Assembly (NCBI RefSeq): GCF_040702995.1 | Contig: NZ_CP159992.1 | Location: 6,415,001-6,479,000, forward strand | From: Paenibacillus sp. AN1007 | GTDB lineage: Bacteria; Bacillota; Bacilli; Paenibacillales; Paenibacillaceae | Reading direction: 5' to 3' | Length of the DNA stretch: 64,000 bases | Notes under the pieces: model-generated | Seen by the model: the letters and a program-made list of their open reading frames with translations, nothing else | Told to the model about the DNA's origin: nothing | Database searches by the model: none | In this document: positions 62,399 to 64,000 of the stretch, piece after piece | Position numbering within the stretch: position 1 is the stretch's first letter | Layout of the letters: each line of letters begins with the position of its first letter | Program-made: the position numbers and the translations under genes

Positions 62399-63310
62399 GT
62401 GACGCGCGCTCAGTTTGTCATGACGCCGGAGCAGAGCTGCCGGGAAGCCTTTGTCGAGGCTTCCTCTTTTTTGGAGAAGTGCGGCGTGTACGAGCCGCAG
62501 AACAATGCCCGGCTGCTGCTGGAGCATGTGCTGGGCGTCTATGGCGCACAGTACTACATGATGCAGCCGGAGCCGTTCCCCGGGGAGCTGCGCAGCCGCT
62601 GGGAAGAAGCCGTTACGCGCAAGGCTGCGGGTGAGCCGGCGCAGTATATTATCGGCAGCCAGGAGTTTTACGGGCTGCCGTTCGAAGTCACGCCGGCCGT
62701 GCTGATCCCGCGGCCGGAGACCGAGCTGCTGGTCGAGGCTGTGCTGCGCGAAGCCGACCGCGTGTGTGCTGGCGCCGGCCGTGCAGTGCACGCCGTCGAC
62801 ATTGGTACGGGCAGCGGTGCCATCGCCGTGACGATGGCTTCGCTTCGCCCGCAGTGGCAGGTGTCCGCCGGGGATCTCTCGGCGGATGCGCTGCAGGTGG
62901 CCGCGCGCAACGCGGCCGCGAACGGTGTACAGATCGACTTCCGTGAAGGCGATCTGCTGGCCCCGTTCGCCGGGGAGCGGTTGGACATTCTGGTGTCCAA
63001 CCCGCCCTATATCCCGGCAGGAGATATCGCCGGGCTGCAGCAGGAGGTGCGCGATCATGAGCCGCACCTCGCATTGGATGGCGGTCCGGACGGGCTTGCC
63101 CCGTACCGTATCATGCTGGAGCAGCTGCAGCTGCTGTCTGCGCCGCCGCAGATTGTCGGTTTTGAGCTGGGCATGGGCCAGGCTCGGGACGTGGCGGCGC
63201 TGCTGGAATCGGCGGGGCATTGGCCGGAAATTATCATTGTTCCTGACCTTGCCGGAATTGAGCGGCATGTCCTGGGTGTTCGACCTTCGGAACAGGTGAC
63301 AAAAATGTAA
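62399..63310 (+). CDS. prmC: Release factor glutamine N5-methyltransferase
   Basis: 303 residues. It methylates the GGQ glutamine of release factors 1 and 2. The N-terminal helical domain is followed by motif I DIGTGSGAIAVTMA and the catalytic NPPY in LVSNPPYIPAGD. It starts with GTG; AAAGAGGAG lies seven to nine bases upstream, inside the prfA end. Base composition is clearly richer in G and C than in the flanking genes, especially 62560-63080. Confidence 0.95.
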   Translation: MTRAQFVMTPEQSCREAFVEASSFLEKCGVYEPQNNARLLLEHVLGVYGAQYYMMQPEPFPGELRSRWEEAVTRKAAGEPAQYIIGSQEFYGLPFEVTPAVLIPRPETELLVEAVLREADRVCAGAGRAVHAVDIGTGSGAIAVTMASLRPQWQVSAGDLSADALQVAARNAAANGVQIDFREGDLLAPFAGERLDILVSNPPYIPAGDIAGLQQEVRDHEPHLALDGGPDGLAPYRIMLEQLQLLSAPPQIVGFELGMGQARDVAALLESAGHWPEIIIVPDLAGIERHVLGVRPSEQVTKM

Positions 63311-63395
63311 GGCGCGTAAGTTTTCTTTTTGCCGCGAAATCCTCTACAATGGGGTATGCCGAAGATTTTCTGAATGCTTGGGGGAACATAATTAC

Positions 63396-64000
63396 ATGCT
63401 GCACAAATTCAAAAAGATCGACTACTCCATCGTTTTTATTTTGTTGATCCTGATGGTCATCAGTATAATGGCCATTTACAGTACTACGACTGGTCGTCCG
63501 AAGGTCGAGGGATTCACCAAAAATATGATTGTATTTTATGTTTTGGGTTTTGCTGTTTTTTTCGGAATGTCCATGATCAACTATAAATTCATCGTCAAAA
63601 ATTATTTATATATCTATGGGCTTGGTCTGTTCCTGTTAGTTCTGGTTTTGTTTATCGGTAATGAGTACTACGGAGCCCAAGGCTGGCTTTCGATTGGCGG
63701 AGTCAGTCTGCAGCCTTCGGAGCTGTTCAAGCTATGTCTTATTGTCATGTTATCGACACTGCTCGCCAGAAAGAAGAACAGGCCTTTGTTTTTAGGGCGA
63801 GATGTCATTCCCATCAGTCTGTGTGTTCTGCCGCCCTTACTGCTTGTGCTGCTGCAAAATGACCTGGGTGCGGTACTCAGTTATATCTTTATCTGGATCG
63901 GTCTATTATGGATCGGCAATATCAAATTTTCACATGCATTGATTGGTTTTGTACTGGCGGTAAGCGCAATCGTTGCTGGCATACAGGCCTATATTCATTA
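63396..64000 (+). CDS. RodA/FtsW/SpoVE-family membrane protein (partial)
   Basis: The first 201 codons are in the window; no stop is reached. The frame starts with ATG at 63396 after TTGGGGGAAC and gives MLHKFKKIDYSIVFILLILM, followed by several membrane helices. The family motif is seen in SLQPSELFKLCLIV. SEDS proteins polymerise peptidoglycan glycan strands with a partner penicillin-binding protein. RodA is favoured over FtsW by the N-terminal IYSTTTGRP region, but the truncated gene leaves this open. Confidence 0.85.
   Translation, partial: MLHKFKKIDYSIVFILLILMVISIMAIYSTTTGRPKVEGFTKNMIVFYVLGFAVFFGMSMINYKFIVKNYLYIYGLGLFLLVLVLFIGNEYYGAQGWLSIGGVSLQPSELFKLCLIVMLSTLLARKKNRPLFLGRDVIPISLCVLPPLLLVLLQNDLGAVLSYIFIWIGLLWIGNIKFSHALIGFVLAVSAIVAGIQAYIH

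Noticed and set aside
61925-63268. 447-codon minus-strand frame opposite prfA and prmC
   Set aside because: Spans two clear essential genes on the other strand; an antisense shadow caused by GC-rich codons.

Overview
The window reads as chromosome of a Paenibacillus-like, spore-forming member of the Bacillota. This is inferred from the strong AGGAGG-type ribosome binding sites, frequent TTG/GTG starts, a Spo0E-type gene, YesM/YesN two-component control of a sugar locus, GH94 and GH42 carbohydrate enzymes, a type I-C CRISPR repeat, and an RRNPP regulator with an exported peptide. No rRNA or tRNA gene was seen.

Left part (1-15 kb). An AraC regulator fused to a siderophore-binding fold lies next to a perfect Fur box and the start of a lipoprotein gene cut by the window edge. 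A LacI regulator and a GH94 glycoside phosphorylase share three copies of a palindromic operator. Housekeeping and accessory genes follow: two methyltransferases (one fused to a MerR domain), two GNAT acetyltransferases, an SDR without the usual catalytic motif, a secreted two-repeat protein, a DUF2164 protein and glutaminyl-tRNA synthetase.

Middle (15-44 kb). An MFS transporter and a MobA-like gene precede a beta-galactoside locus: AraC regulator, GH42 enzyme, YesM-type kinase, YesN-type regulator, ABC binding protein and two permeases. Then come a MocR regulator divergent from a LysE exporter, two chemotaxis-type transducers, moaA, a TetR/RND efflux unit, a 43-residue membrane protein, a TetR plus paired SMR efflux unit, and a PLD-domain membrane protein.

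Carotenoid region (42.7-53.9 kb). A CarH-like MerR/cobalamin photoreceptor stands just before a tightly overlapping operon: two CrtN/CrtI-type desaturases, a CrtM/CrtB synthase, a CruF-type protein, an acyltransferase, a glycosyltransferase and a third desaturase broken by one inserted base. A type 2 IPP isomerase follows. The gene set fits a light-controlled, glycosylated and acylated, probably C30, carotenoid.

Accessory region (53.9-58 kb). It holds a dispersed inverted repeat family, an orphan degenerate type I-C CRISPR array with its leader, and a visibly AT-richer segment with an XRE repressor, an unknown protein and an RRNPP regulator overlapping a 45-residue pro-peptide gene (AloR/AloP-like). 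A Spo0E-like gene lies immediately downstream, and a membrane-anchored gene split by a frameshift follows.

Right end (58.3-64 kb). GNAT acetyltransferase, ychF, a SUKH-like protein, prfA, prmC and the start of a RodA/FtsW gene. The most interesting items are the regulator/pro-peptide pair, the CarH-controlled pigment operon with its broken third desaturase, and the orphan CRISPR array.
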